A program made the position numbers and the translations under genes. Positions 9,198 through 16,982 of a stretch of DNA of 54,088 nt are shown here, piece by piece. Within the stretch, counting starts at the first letter, position 1, and the number at the start of each line of letters is the position of its first letter. The notes under the pieces were generated by a model. The model did not search any database. It had not been told where the DNA came from and saw nothing but the letters and a program-made list of their open reading frames with translations. Origin of the DNA: Acinetobacter geminorum (GTDB lineage: Bacteria; Pseudomonadota; Gammaproteobacteria; Pseudomonadales; Moraxellaceae); contig NZ_JABELE010000011.1 of NCBI RefSeq assembly GCF_013009345.1, positions 1 through 54,088 of the forward strand, given 5' to 3'.

Positions 9198-9332
9198 ATG
9201 CGAAAACTTTCAATTTTATTAATTACATCTTTAGCACTCATGCTCAGTGCTTGTAATGATGATAACGACTCAGATAATTCATCGCCAACAACACCGCCTA
9301 CCAGTAATTGCAAAATGCACTGTGCACCATAA
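9198..9332 (+). CDS. Small lipoprotein upstream of phospholipase C
   Basis: I start at the ATG at 9198, giving a 44-residue precursor whose signal ends in the lipobox LSAC. A longer reading frame begins at 9096, but that part overlaps the rph terminator and is not signal-like. After lipidated Cys19 the mature peptide is only about 26 residues, rich in Asn, Asp, Ser, Thr and Pro, and ends CKMHCAP. The C-x3-C could form a disulfide or bind metal. It lies 21 bp before the phospholipase C gene, so the two are probably co-transcribed. The function is unknown. Confidence 0.75.
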   Translation: MRKLSILLITSLALMLSACNDDNDSDNSSPTTPPTSNCKMHCAP

Positions 9333-9353
9333 TAAGAACTCAGGATAGAACTA

Positions 9354-11522
9354 ATGAATCGTCGCGAATTTCTTTTAAATTCTACAAAAACAATGTTTGG
9401 GACCGCTGCTCTGGCGAGTTTCCCGCTGAGTATTCAAAAAGCGTTAGCAATTGACGCCAAAGTTGAAAGTGGAACTATTCAAGATGTTAAACACATTGTG
9501 ATTTTGACTCAGGAAAACCGTTCATTTGATAATTATTTTGGAACACTAAAAGGTGTACGTGGTTTCGGCGACCGTTTTACCATTCCTATGACAGAAGGTC
9601 GAAAGGTTTGGGAACAATATGACGCCAACAAAAAGAAAGTATTGCCATACCACTTAGATAGTCGTTTAGGAAATGCTCAGCGTGTTACTGGTACAAATCA
9701 TTCATGGTCAGATGGTCAAGGTGCTTGGGATAATGGGCGTATGAGTGATTGGGTAGCGCATAAACAACCGCAGTCGATGGGCTACTACAAAAAACAAGAA
9801 GTTGAATATCAATTTGCCTTAGCGAATGCTTTTACGATTTGTGATGCCTACCACTGTGCCATGCATGCAGGAACTAACCCGAACCGTAAATTTATCTGGA
9901 CGGGAACCAATGGCCCTACAGGCGCAGGTGTTGTGAGTGTGGTCAACGAATTTGATGGAATTGGTCCATCAACAGAAGGTTATGAATGGACGACATATCC
10001 TGAGCGTTTACAGCAGGCCGGCGTGACATGGAAAGTTTATCAAAACATGCCGGATAACTTTACTGATAACCCTTTAGCTGGTTTCAAGCAATATCGCCGT
10101 GCAAATGAGCAATCTGGTCAGCCTGTTAGTAACGATACGCTCATTTGTCCAGCCTATGATGAAAAGATTGATGCGACTCAACCACTTTACAAAGGTATTG
10201 CCAATACCATGCCGGACGGTGGTTTTCTAGGAGCTTTTAAAGCTGATATTGCGCAAGGTAAATTACCGCAAGTGAGTTGGTTAGTTGCTCCTGCAACTTA
10301 CAGTGAACATCCGGGGCCATCTAGTCCTGTACAAGGCGCTTGGTATATTCAGGAAGTATTAAATGCATTAACTGAAAACACTCAAGTGTGGAGCCAAACC
10401 GTTTTATTGGTGAACTTCGATGAAAATGACGGTTTCTTTGACCATGTTCCTTCACCAAGCGCACCTTCTAAAGATATAAACGGTGTTGTATATGGAAAAA
10501 CTACTTTAACGGACCAACAAGTATCTTTTGAATACTTTAACCATCCAGCAGTGGCGACTTCAAAATCTCAACCCGAAACAGACGGACGGGTGTATGGCCC
10601 AGGTGTACGCGTTCCAATGTATGTGATTTCGCCGTGGAGCCGTGGAGGATGGGTAAATTCTCAAGTCTTTGATCATACTTCTATTTTACAATTCTTAGAA
10701 AAACGTTTTGGTGTGCAAGAACCTAACATTAGCCCATACCGCCGTGCTGTATGTGGTGATTTAACAACGGCATTTAATTTTAAAACACCGAATCTTTTGC
10801 CTGTTGCTGAACTAGATGGGAAGAAAACAAAAGCCGAAGCCGATGCGATTCGTGTCGCTCAAGAACTATTGCCGCAAGTTTCTGTTCCGAGCCAGCAACA
10901 ATTTCCTCAGCAGGAAATAGGAATTCGACCTTCGCGTGCTTTACCTTATATTTTGCACACCAGTGCCAAAGTCGATGCCATTCAAAAAACGGTTAAGCTG
11001 ATGTTCTCCAATACGGGTAAACAGGCAGCCGTTTTCCATGTCTATAACCGATTAGATCTTACGGCAATTCCACGTCGTTATATGGTTGAGGCGGGTAAAC
11101 AGCTTGATGACGTGTGGAATACTACAAATGGACAGTATGATTTATGGGTACTTGGACCAAATGGTTTTCACCGTGCGTTTAAAGGTAATTTAAGTCAAGC
11201 TAATCAGACTCAAGCATTACCGGAAATTAGAGTATGTGTAGAAGAATGTGATGCGAATTTATATTTAAAAGTGCGTCATGATGGTAATAAGTCAGTCAAG
11301 CTCAACGTCAAAGCTAATGCTTATCTACCAAACAAGACATGGGCGATAGAAACCAATAGTGTTGAAAAAGAACTGGTTTGGGATATGTCTGAATTTGGTG
11401 GTTGGTATGATTTTACAGTGACATTAGCGGACGATGCGACGTTTAGTCGCCGTTTTGCAGGGCGTATAGAAACTCAAGAAGATTCAATTTCTGATCCATA
11501 TATGGGGTATTTAGAGTCTTAA
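9354..11522 (+). CDS. plc: Tat-exported phospholipase C (phosphocholine type)
   Basis: This 722-residue enzyme begins with a twin-arginine signal (NRREFLLNS followed by a hydrophobic stretch to about residue 32). It carries the PF04185 phosphoesterase domain: HIVILTQENRSFDNYFGTLKG near 47-67, MHAGTNPNRKFIWTGTNGP near 169-187, LVNFDENDGFFDHVPSP near 351-367 and RVPMYVISPWSRGGWV near 422-437. Two C-terminal beta-rich repeats of the bacterial phospholipase C family follow from about residue 525. The family hydrolyses phosphatidylcholine and/or sphingomyelin. A. baumannii is known to encode two such enzymes linked to cytolysis; which of the two this is I cannot say. Confidence 0.93.
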   Translation: MNRREFLLNSTKTMFGTAALASFPLSIQKALAIDAKVESGTIQDVKHIVILTQENRSFDNYFGTLKGVRGFGDRFTIPMTEGRKVWEQYDANKKKVLPYHLDSRLGNAQRVTGTNHSWSDGQGAWDNGRMSDWVAHKQPQSMGYYKKQEVEYQFALANAFTICDAYHCAMHAGTNPNRKFIWTGTNGPTGAGVVSVVNEFDGIGPSTEGYEWTTYPERLQQAGVTWKVYQNMPDNFTDNPLAGFKQYRRANEQSGQPVSNDTLICPAYDEKIDATQPLYKGIANTMPDGGFLGAFKADIAQGKLPQVSWLVAPATYSEHPGPSSPVQGAWYIQEVLNALTENTQVWSQTVLLVNFDENDGFFDHVPSPSAPSKDINGVVYGKTTLTDQQVSFEYFNHPAVATSKSQPETDGRVYGPGVRVPMYVISPWSRGGWVNSQVFDHTSILQFLEKRFGVQEPNISPYRRAVCGDLTTAFNFKTPNLLPVAELDGKKTKAEADAIRVAQELLPQVSVPSQQQFPQQEIGIRPSRALPYILHTSAKVDAIQKTVKLMFSNTGKQAAVFHVYNRLDLTAIPRRYMVEAGKQLDDVWNTTNGQYDLWVLGPNGFHRAFKGNLSQANQTQALPEIRVCVEECDANLYLKVRHDGNKSVKLNVKANAYLPNKTWAIETNSVEKELVWDMSEFGGWYDFTVTLADDATFSRRFAGRIETQEDSISDPYMGYLES

Positions 11523-11631
11523 GTTATATAGTCTGAATTGGAATTGTTATTTAAAGCCGATTTAGATGACTTTGATAAAAAAGCACGGCCTTATATCACA
11601 TGAAATTCAAATAGATGTTGTATAGGCTTCC

Positions 11632-11663
11632 TCACTTTTGAAAGGTCAAAAGTGACAAAAACC
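11632..11663 (+). repeat. REP-like hairpin unit, copy 1
   Basis: TCACTTTTG-AAAGGT-CAAAAGTGA is a perfect 9 bp stem with a six-base loop, followed by CAAAAACC. The same design (ACTTTTG-N6-CAAAAGT, four bases, then AAAACC) recurs at 41539-41571 (+), 41777-41808 (-) and 47127-47159 (-). Confidence 0.75.
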
Positions 11664-11666
11664 TCT

Positions 11667-11721
11667 GTTTCTCTGATGTTACCTCCATGTAACACAGAGA
11701 AACGGTGACATCCATGTCACC
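11667..11721. repeat. Paired hairpins with NTCCNT loops, copy 1
   Basis: The first hairpin (11667-11703) has a 9 bp outer stem GTTTCTCTG/CAGAGAAAC, one unpaired A at 11676 and an inner 6 bp stem TGTTAC/GTAACA closing loop CTCCAT. The second (11704-11721) is GGTGAC-ATCCAT-GTCACC. The pair at 41576-41631 has the same layout, with the bulged A, but different stem bases. Confidence 0.7.
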
Positions 11722-11899
11722 TGTCACGATAGTAAATAAAGGGAATAGGGTGTTTATATAAAATACTATGTGGGAAGATGCTGTCGTATAGATGAATAAT
11801 AAAAATAAAGGCTTACCTTTTGTAACAGAATCTCCTAAGCCTAGTCATATTTATCTTTTACCTTGAAACCCTAATTTTTTAAAGTGATGGGGAAAATTT

Positions 11900-12067
11900 A
11901 TGCTACAAGGTTTTATTGTATTATTAGCAGTAGTTACATTTGTTTTAATGGCTGCCGATCCACGGGATAGTGGGGCACAAGCGACTCAGTCAGCATGGCA
12001 AAAAACACAAGCGGCAGACATGACCAAGTCGCAAAAAAATACCAATAATGATGCTGATTTTATTTAG
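11900..12067 (+). CDS. Small membrane-anchored peptide (55 aa)
   Basis: An ATG at 11900 opens a 55-codon frame with GATGGGG about 7 bases upstream. Residues 2-18 form one hydrophobic helix (LQGFIVLLAVVTFVLMA). The rest is polar and rich in Gln, Ala, Asp and Asn (the end reads KNTNNDADFI). It would be a single-span or signal-anchored peptide. Its stop overlaps the convergent nadC stop by four bases (TTAG), so 3' ends of the two mRNAs are complementary. No family is recognised; the ribosome site and the clean helix-plus-polar-tail composition are the support. Confidence 0.6.
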   Translation: MLQGFIVLLAVVTFVLMAADPRDSGAQATQSAWQKTQAADMTKSQKNTNNDADFI

Positions 12068-12909
12068 GCATTAAAACGCATTGATAAATCAACGGCTTTG
12101 ACATCTTTAGTCAACACGCCCATAGAAATATAGTCGACACCAGTAGTCGCTACTTCGCGTAAGTTTTCAATAGTGATATTGCCCGAAGCTTCGAGTTTAC
12201 AGCGACCCGCCACGTGTTTTACAGCATCAATCATTTGTTGTTGGCTAAAGTTGTCGAGCATGACAATGTCCGCACCTGCTTCAAGCGCTTGGTTTAGCTC
12301 ATCCCAAGTTTCAACTTCGACTTCAACAGGTTTACCCGGCGCAATTTGATGTGCTTTTGCAATCGCTTGGGCAATACCGCCCGCTGCCATAATATGATTT
12401 TCTTTAATTAAGAATGCATCAAATAAACCGAGGCGGTGATTTTGTCCGCCACCGACGGTTACGGCATATTTTTGTGCAATACGTAAGCCCGGTAAAGTTT
12501 TACGTGTATCGAGAAGTTTGGTATTTAAACCTTCAAGATGCTGAACATATTCAGCAGTTTTTGTTGCAACAGCTGATAATGTTTGAATAAAGTTTAAAGC
12601 AGGGCGCTCTACAGTCAGTAAGCTACGTGCAGAACCAGCAAGCTTTAAAAAGGCTTCATTTGCAGCAACACGGTCACCTTCTTGTTTTAACCAAGTCACC
12701 TGTACAGTGTTGTCATAAGCTGAGATGAGCGCATTCACCCACGGTTGTCCAGCTAAAACCATATCTTCGCGGCTAATGATGGTTGCGGTAGCCTGTTCAT
12801 CTTCTGGGGTGAGCATGGCGGTAATGTCACCGTCCCCAATATCTTCTTGTAATGCTTGTTGAATATTGATTTGAATTGATTGTTCAAGCAAAGACTGAGG
12901 TATGCTCAT
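12064..12909 (-). CDS. nadC: Nicotinate-nucleotide pyrophosphorylase (quinolinate phosphoribosyltransferase)
   Basis: This 281-residue enzyme converts quinolinate and PRPP to nicotinate mononucleotide in NAD synthesis. Family marks are EDIGDGDITA near 16-25, the active-site TRKTLPGLRIAQKYAVTVGGG near 135-155, NHRLGLFDAFLIKENH near 157-172, VEVEVETWDE and MLDNFS. The length is normal. It is transcribed away from ampD across a 171 bp promoter spacer and converges on the small peptide gene. Confidence 0.96.
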   Translation of the reverse strand: MSIPQSLLEQSIQINIQQALQEDIGDGDITAMLTPEDEQATATIISREDMVLAGQPWVNALISAYDNTVQVTWLKQEGDRVAANEAFLKLAGSARSLLTVERPALNFIQTLSAVATKTAEYVQHLEGLNTKLLDTRKTLPGLRIAQKYAVTVGGGQNHRLGLFDAFLIKENHIMAAGGIAQAIAKAHQIAPGKPVEVEVETWDELNQALEAGADIVMLDNFSQQQMIDAVKHVAGRCKLEASGNITIENLREVATTGVDYISMGVLTKDVKAVDLSMRFNA

Positions 12910-13080
12910 ACGGTTTCCATTTTGTCGATGACCCTAAAACTTGCGATATATTAGCATCGTCGACCTGAAAAATAAGCTGTTTTATGAGATTAATCGCGAT
13001 AAACAATCGCATTTACTACTTTGAAAAGCACATAACTGTTTTAAACTAAAACAATTGGCAAGCAATTTATTGGCGTCTCA

Positions 13081-13650
13081 ATGAAGCAAATCACACCGTA
13101 TGAAGTTATAGATGGACAATTAAAAGGGGCGAGACAAATCCCTTCTCCAAATTTTAACCAGCGTCCGACTGGCACCGAAATTCAAATGATTGTGGTTCAT
13201 AATATTAGCTTGCCGCCGTCTCAATTTGGAGGGGGATATATTGAGCAGTTTTTTCAAAACAAGTTAGATTGGTCAGTTCATCCTTATTTTCAGACTATTG
13301 AAGGTATGCAAGTCTCTACACACCTGTTAATTTTACGAACAGGTGAAGTCCTACAGTTTGTTAACTTTGACGACAGAGCATGGCATGCAGGGCGTTCAAG
13401 CTACTTAGCCAAAGTTGAATGCAATGATTATTCAATTGGTATTGAGCTTGAAGGAAGCGATGATTTACCTTTTGAAGATGTACAATATGAAGTATTAACT
13501 GACGTTGTTACTGTTATCCGCCAAGCTTATCCTGAAATTAAAAACCATATTGCAGGGCATTCAGATGTTGCTCCTGGCCGAAAAACCGATCCGGGCCCTT
13601 ATTTTAAATGGCAGCACTTTAGACAATTGTTAGCTCAGAAAAAAACTTGA
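13081..13650 (+). CDS. ampD: 1,6-anhydro-N-acetylmuramyl-L-alanine amidase AmpD
   Basis: This 189-residue zinc amidase of the Amidase_2 family has ligands visible as H40 in MIVVHNISLPP and H and D in the C-terminal AGHSDVAPGRKTDPGP block. The AWHAG motif lies in between. There is no signal peptide, as expected for the cytoplasmic peptidoglycan-recycling enzyme. Loss of AmpD in many Gram-negatives raises AmpC beta-lactamase. It lies 81 bp before murJ on the same strand, and mupP of the same recycling route is 10 kb upstream. No clear SD is seen before the ATG. Confidence 0.94.
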   Translation: MKQITPYEVIDGQLKGARQIPSPNFNQRPTGTEIQMIVVHNISLPPSQFGGGYIEQFFQNKLDWSVHPYFQTIEGMQVSTHLLILRTGEVLQFVNFDDRAWHAGRSSYLAKVECNDYSIGIELEGSDDLPFEDVQYEVLTDVVTVIRQAYPEIKNHIAGHSDVAPGRKTDPGPYFKWQHFRQLLAQKKT

Positions 13651-13731
13651 GTTTGTTCATCATTTCACAACGAAAAGATTTTCTAGTTTCATTACAATAG
13701 CGTCTTTCGAATATAGCTGTAGGTGAGTGCG

Positions 13732-15273
13732 ATGGCATTGTGGCGATCGACTTTTATTGTCAGTGCAATGACGATGTTGTCACGAGTGTTAGGGCTCGTG
13801 CGTGACGTCGTATTGCTCAACGTGTTTGGTGCAGGTAAAGATTTTGATACCTTCGTCGTCGCTTTTCGTATTCCCAACTTCTTTCGACGATTGTTTGCCG
13901 AAGGCGCCTTTTCTCAGGCCTTTATTCCAGTATTAACTGAATATAAAACAGGTCGAGCACACGCTGAAGTACAGATTTTAATTAGTCGAGTATTTGGTTG
14001 CTTGCTAACAGTCATGACCTTACTCACTTTTGTGGCTATGGTTTTAGCACCTGCAATCATCTATATGTACGCTCCGGGCTTCCACAGCGATCCGGAAAAG
14101 TTCGATTTAGCCGTCAGCATGTTCCGTTTGACTATTCCATATCTAATGTTTATGTCGCTCACGGCTTTTGCCAGCAGCATCTTAAATAGTTATGGCTCGT
14201 TCGCTTCACCAGCTTTTTCGCCAGTTTTACTCAATGTAGCGATGATTGCAGGAGCGTGGTGGCTTACGCCATATATGGCTGAGCCAATCAAAGCATTAGG
14301 CTGGTCAGTTGTTGCGGCTGGGGTATTACAGTTAGCGATACAAATCCCTGAATTGTGGCGTAAAAACTTACTGATTCCACCTAAAGTTGATTTTAAACAT
14401 GAAGGTGTAGAACGTATTTTAAAATTAATGCTTCCAGCGTTATTTGGTGTATCTGTGACTCAGATTAACCTATTGCTAAATACGATTTGGGCATCTTTCA
14501 TGCAAGATGGTTCAGTATCTTGGCTATATAGTGCAGAGCGTATGACTGAGCTACCTTTAGGTTTAATTGGTGTTGCGATTGGTACAGTAATTTTGCCTTC
14601 GCTTTCTGCCCGTCATGCAGAGCAGGATCAAGCAAAGTTCCGCAGTATGATCGACTGGGCTGCAAAAGTGATTGTGTTGGTTGGTTTGCCGGCAAGTATT
14701 GCTTTATTTATGCTTTCAACACCGATTATTCAAGCATTATTCCAGCGTGGTGAGTTTGATTTACGTGATACACAAATGACAGCTCTAGCATTGCAATGTA
14801 TGAGTGCAGGTGTAATTTCTTTCATGCTTATTAAAGTATTTGCACCTGGTTTCTATGCACAACAAGACACAAAAACACCAGTGCGCGTAGGCTTAATGTC
14901 GGTCGCAGCTAATGCGATTTTAAACGTTGTATTTATTGGTTTCTTTAAGCTTATTGATTGGCATGCAGAACATATGGCACTTGCACTAGCATCTTCAGGT
15001 TCAGCGTTAGTAAATGCCGGTTTACTCTACTTCTATTTGCATAAGCGTAATATTTTCCGATTTGGTCCGCATTGGAAGAAATTGGGACTTCAATATGGTT
15101 TAGCGAACCTTGCTATGATTGCAGCGCTTTGGTTTGGGCTCAATTGGTATAACGGAGAGCTTTCACAGTGGTTACGTGTTGCCGAAGTCGTAGGGCTATG
15201 TGTAGTTGGGATAATTGCTTACCTGATCGGTTTAATCCTTACGGGTTTTCGACCTAGAGATTTAAAACACTAA
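13732..15273 (+). CDS. murJ: Lipid II flippase MurJ (MviN)
   Basis: I start at ATG 13732 because TAGGTGAG forms its ribosome site; a GTG at 13723 would sit inside that site. This 513-residue polytopic protein of the MATE/MOP superfamily begins ALWRSTFIVSAMTMLSRVLGLVRD, the MurJ signature. It also has FVVAFRIPNFFRRLFAEGAFSQAFIPVL near 40-67, and about 14 membrane helices. It moves lipid-linked peptidoglycan precursor across the inner membrane. It probably shares transcription with ampD. Confidence 0.96.
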   Translation: MALWRSTFIVSAMTMLSRVLGLVRDVVLLNVFGAGKDFDTFVVAFRIPNFFRRLFAEGAFSQAFIPVLTEYKTGRAHAEVQILISRVFGCLLTVMTLLTFVAMVLAPAIIYMYAPGFHSDPEKFDLAVSMFRLTIPYLMFMSLTAFASSILNSYGSFASPAFSPVLLNVAMIAGAWWLTPYMAEPIKALGWSVVAAGVLQLAIQIPELWRKNLLIPPKVDFKHEGVERILKLMLPALFGVSVTQINLLLNTIWASFMQDGSVSWLYSAERMTELPLGLIGVAIGTVILPSLSARHAEQDQAKFRSMIDWAAKVIVLVGLPASIALFMLSTPIIQALFQRGEFDLRDTQMTALALQCMSAGVISFMLIKVFAPGFYAQQDTKTPVRVGLMSVAANAILNVVFIGFFKLIDWHAEHMALALASSGSALVNAGLLYFYLHKRNIFRFGPHWKKLGLQYGLANLAMIAALWFGLNWYNGELSQWLRVAEVVGLCVVGIIAYLIGLILTGFRPRDLKH

Positions 15274-15277
15274 AAAT

Positions 15278-15310
15278 AAAAAAAGCGATCTTAAATGATC
15301 GCTTTTTTTA
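15278..15310. terminator. Terminator between murJ and the FKBP gene
   Basis: AGCGATC-TTAAAT-GATCGCT is flanked by A7 and T7, so it can end both murJ and the convergent isomerase gene. Confidence 0.9.
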
Positions 15311-15321
15311 TACTAATACAT

Positions 15322-16017
15322 TTATTTTGGCAAAACTTGCAGCAATTCAATATCGAAAATTAAAGTGCTATTCGGACCAATCGTGTCACCTGCACCGACT
15401 TCACCGTAAGCGAGATTTGCTGGAATGAAGAAACGGGTTTTACCGCCTTCTTTCATGGTTTGCAGACCTTCAGTCCAGCCTGCAATCACTTGGCTGAGCT
15501 GAAACTCAACTGGATGATTACGTGCGATTGAGCTGTCAAAAACAGTTCCGTCGAGTAAACGACCTTCATAATTCACTTTAACACGTGATACAGCTTTCGG
15601 TTTTTTACCTGTACCTTCTTTTAATACTTGATATTGAAGACCTGATTTAGTCGTGATTACACCCGATTTTTTTGCATTATCAGCAAGAAATGCAGCACCT
15701 GCTTGAGCATTTTGTTGACCTACTTTTTGAAATTCAACAAGCTGCTTAGCTTCTAAAGTTTTTTTATAATCATTAATCGCTTTCGCCATTTCTTCATCAG
15801 TTAAGCGTGCTGTTTTACTCTGAGCACCTTCCTGTAGGCCTTGATAAAAAATATCTAGATTCAGATCTTTTAATGCATCAGTATTATTACGGCCCATTAA
15901 ATAGCCATAGCTATAGCTAAATTGTTCTTTTGCTGGGCTTTTATTTGTAATAGGTGCAGCAGCAAAAACAGATAAACTTATCGTTGATGTTGCAATAATT
16001 AAACCAATTTTTTTCAT
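15322..16017 (-). CDS. fkpA: FKBP-type peptidyl-prolyl isomerase (FkpA-like), copy 2
   Basis: The start at 16017 (MKKIGLIIATSTISLSVFA) gives a signal peptide of about 20 residues and has GGAAAA upstream. The 231-residue protein then has an FkpA-type dimerisation region (FSYSYGYLMGRNN near 33-45). The FKBP domain runs from about 125 to 229, with VKVNYEGRLLDGTVFDSS, VIAGWTEGLQTMKEGGKTRFFIPANLAYG and STLIFDIELLQV. It is predicted to be a periplasmic proline isomerase and chaperone. It is a tandem paralogue of the gene just upstream. An fkpA gene is the usual left boundary of the Acinetobacter K locus. Confidence 0.9.
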   Translation of the reverse strand: MKKIGLIIATSTISLSVFAAAPITNKSPAKEQFSYSYGYLMGRNNTDALKDLNLDIFYQGLQEGAQSKTARLTDEEMAKAINDYKKTLEAKQLVEFQKVGQQNAQAGAAFLADNAKKSGVITTKSGLQYQVLKEGTGKKPKAVSRVKVNYEGRLLDGTVFDSSIARNHPVEFQLSQVIAGWTEGLQTMKEGGKTRFFIPANLAYGEVGAGDTIGPNSTLIFDIELLQVLPK

Positions 16018-16027
16018 GTCATTTTCC

Positions 16028-16059
16028 AAAAAAAACAGGAGAGTATAACGACTCTCCTG
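16028..16059 (-). terminator. Hairpin terminator between the two FKBP genes
   Basis: On the reverse strand CAGGAGAGT-N6-ACTCTCCTG is followed by T8, and the GGAAAA ribosome site of the next gene comes immediately after. It would end the upstream transcript or meter read-through into the downstream isomerase. Confidence 0.8.
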
Positions 16060-16067
16060 GATTGTTA

Positions 16068-16790
16068 TTATTTCACTGAAATGAGTTCTACATCAAAAAT
16101 CAGTGTACTGTTTGCTGGAATTCCAGGAAGCTCTTGTGGGCCATATGCAAGATTTGATGGTATGAAGAAAGTCGCTTTTCCACCTTCTTTCATGAGTTGA
16201 AGACCTTCAGTCCAACCCGGAATGACCTGATTAAGCGGGAATTCTACTGGTTGACCACGCTTATAAGAACTATCGAAAACCTGTCCATTAATTAAGCGGC
16301 CTTCATAATGTACTTTGACAACAGACTGAGCAGTTGGCTGTTTACCAGTACCTTCTTTAGTAATGATATATTGCAAACCTGATGCAGTAGTTTTTACGCC
16401 AGCTTTCGTTTTGTTTTCTGCAAGGAACTGTGCATCTGCAGAGTCAGCAGCCGTACCCGCTTGTTCAGGTTTGTCTTGATGCTGTATTTTTTGTTGTAAC
16501 TCTTTTTCATAAGCAGCAACGGCAGCTTTTAAATCTTCTTGAGTATAAGCACTAGGCTGCTTATTACGCGCATCATGGATCCCTTGAACAAATGCTTTGG
16601 TATCCAGTTCAGGAGGAGTTTGCTGAGCAACTTCATACCCAAGAACATAACTGATTTTTTGAATTGGAGAAGCATTTTTGTCTGCTTTACGTCCGACTTC
16701 TGTGGTCGGATGTTGAGTTGCATAATATACAGGTACAAGTGCAGCACCGCCTAAAACTACAGCGACAGCAATGGGTAAGGCTTTACTCAT
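16068..16790 (-). CDS. FKBP-type peptidyl-prolyl isomerase, copy 1 (signal-anchored)
   Basis: The start at 16790 (MSKALPIAVAVVLGGAALVPVYY) gives 240 residues with an N-terminal hydrophobic helix that may be a signal peptide or an uncleaved anchor, since no clear cleavage site is visible. A helical region (KISYVLGYEVAQQTP near 44-58) and a linker follow. The FKBP domain contains VKVHYEGRLINGQVFDSSYKRG, VIPGWTEGLQLMKEGGKATFFIPSNLAYG and STLIFDVELISV. It shares most of its domain with the isomerase downstream, so this is a duplication. K-locus typing normally takes one of these as the fkpA boundary. Confidence 0.88.
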   Translation of the reverse strand: MSKALPIAVAVVLGGAALVPVYYATQHPTTEVGRKADKNASPIQKISYVLGYEVAQQTPPELDTKAFVQGIHDARNKQPSAYTQEDLKAAVAAYEKELQQKIQHQDKPEQAGTAADSADAQFLAENKTKAGVKTTASGLQYIITKEGTGKQPTAQSVVKVHYEGRLINGQVFDSSYKRGQPVEFPLNQVIPGWTEGLQLMKEGGKATFFIPSNLAYGPQELPGIPANSTLIFDVELISVK

Positions 16791-16938
16791 AAAAGGTTCC
16801 AAAAATAATCATTTGAGTCTAAAAGGCTGCTTCGATCTTAGCATGCTTCGACTTAAGCATAGAATGTTTAACAAAAAAAACGAATGGTTTTTTATATATT
16901 TTAGTTAGTTTTAATGTGGCAAAACTTAAAAAGCAAAT

Positions 16939-16968
16939 AAAAAACCGGATCATTTGATCCGGTTTTTT
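16939..16968 (-). terminator. Terminator of the wza-wzb-wzc operon
   Basis: AACCGGATCA-TT-TGATCCGGTT is flanked by A and T runs, 14 bp past the wzc stop. Confidence 0.9.
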
Positions 16969-16982
16969 ATGAAGAGTTTTAA

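Larger units (their letters stand above)
11523..11899. other. Spacer after plc carrying a structured repeat
   Basis: This 377 bp spacer has no convincing long gene. It contains the hairpin repeat cluster at 11632-11721 and then AT-rich sequence upstream of a 55-residue peptide gene. Confidence 0.5.

Noticed and set aside
11900..12067. Entericidin- or toxin-type identity for the 55-residue peptide
   Set aside because: It has no lipobox, and the polar tail fits no toxin family that I know; only 'membrane-anchored peptide' is supported.
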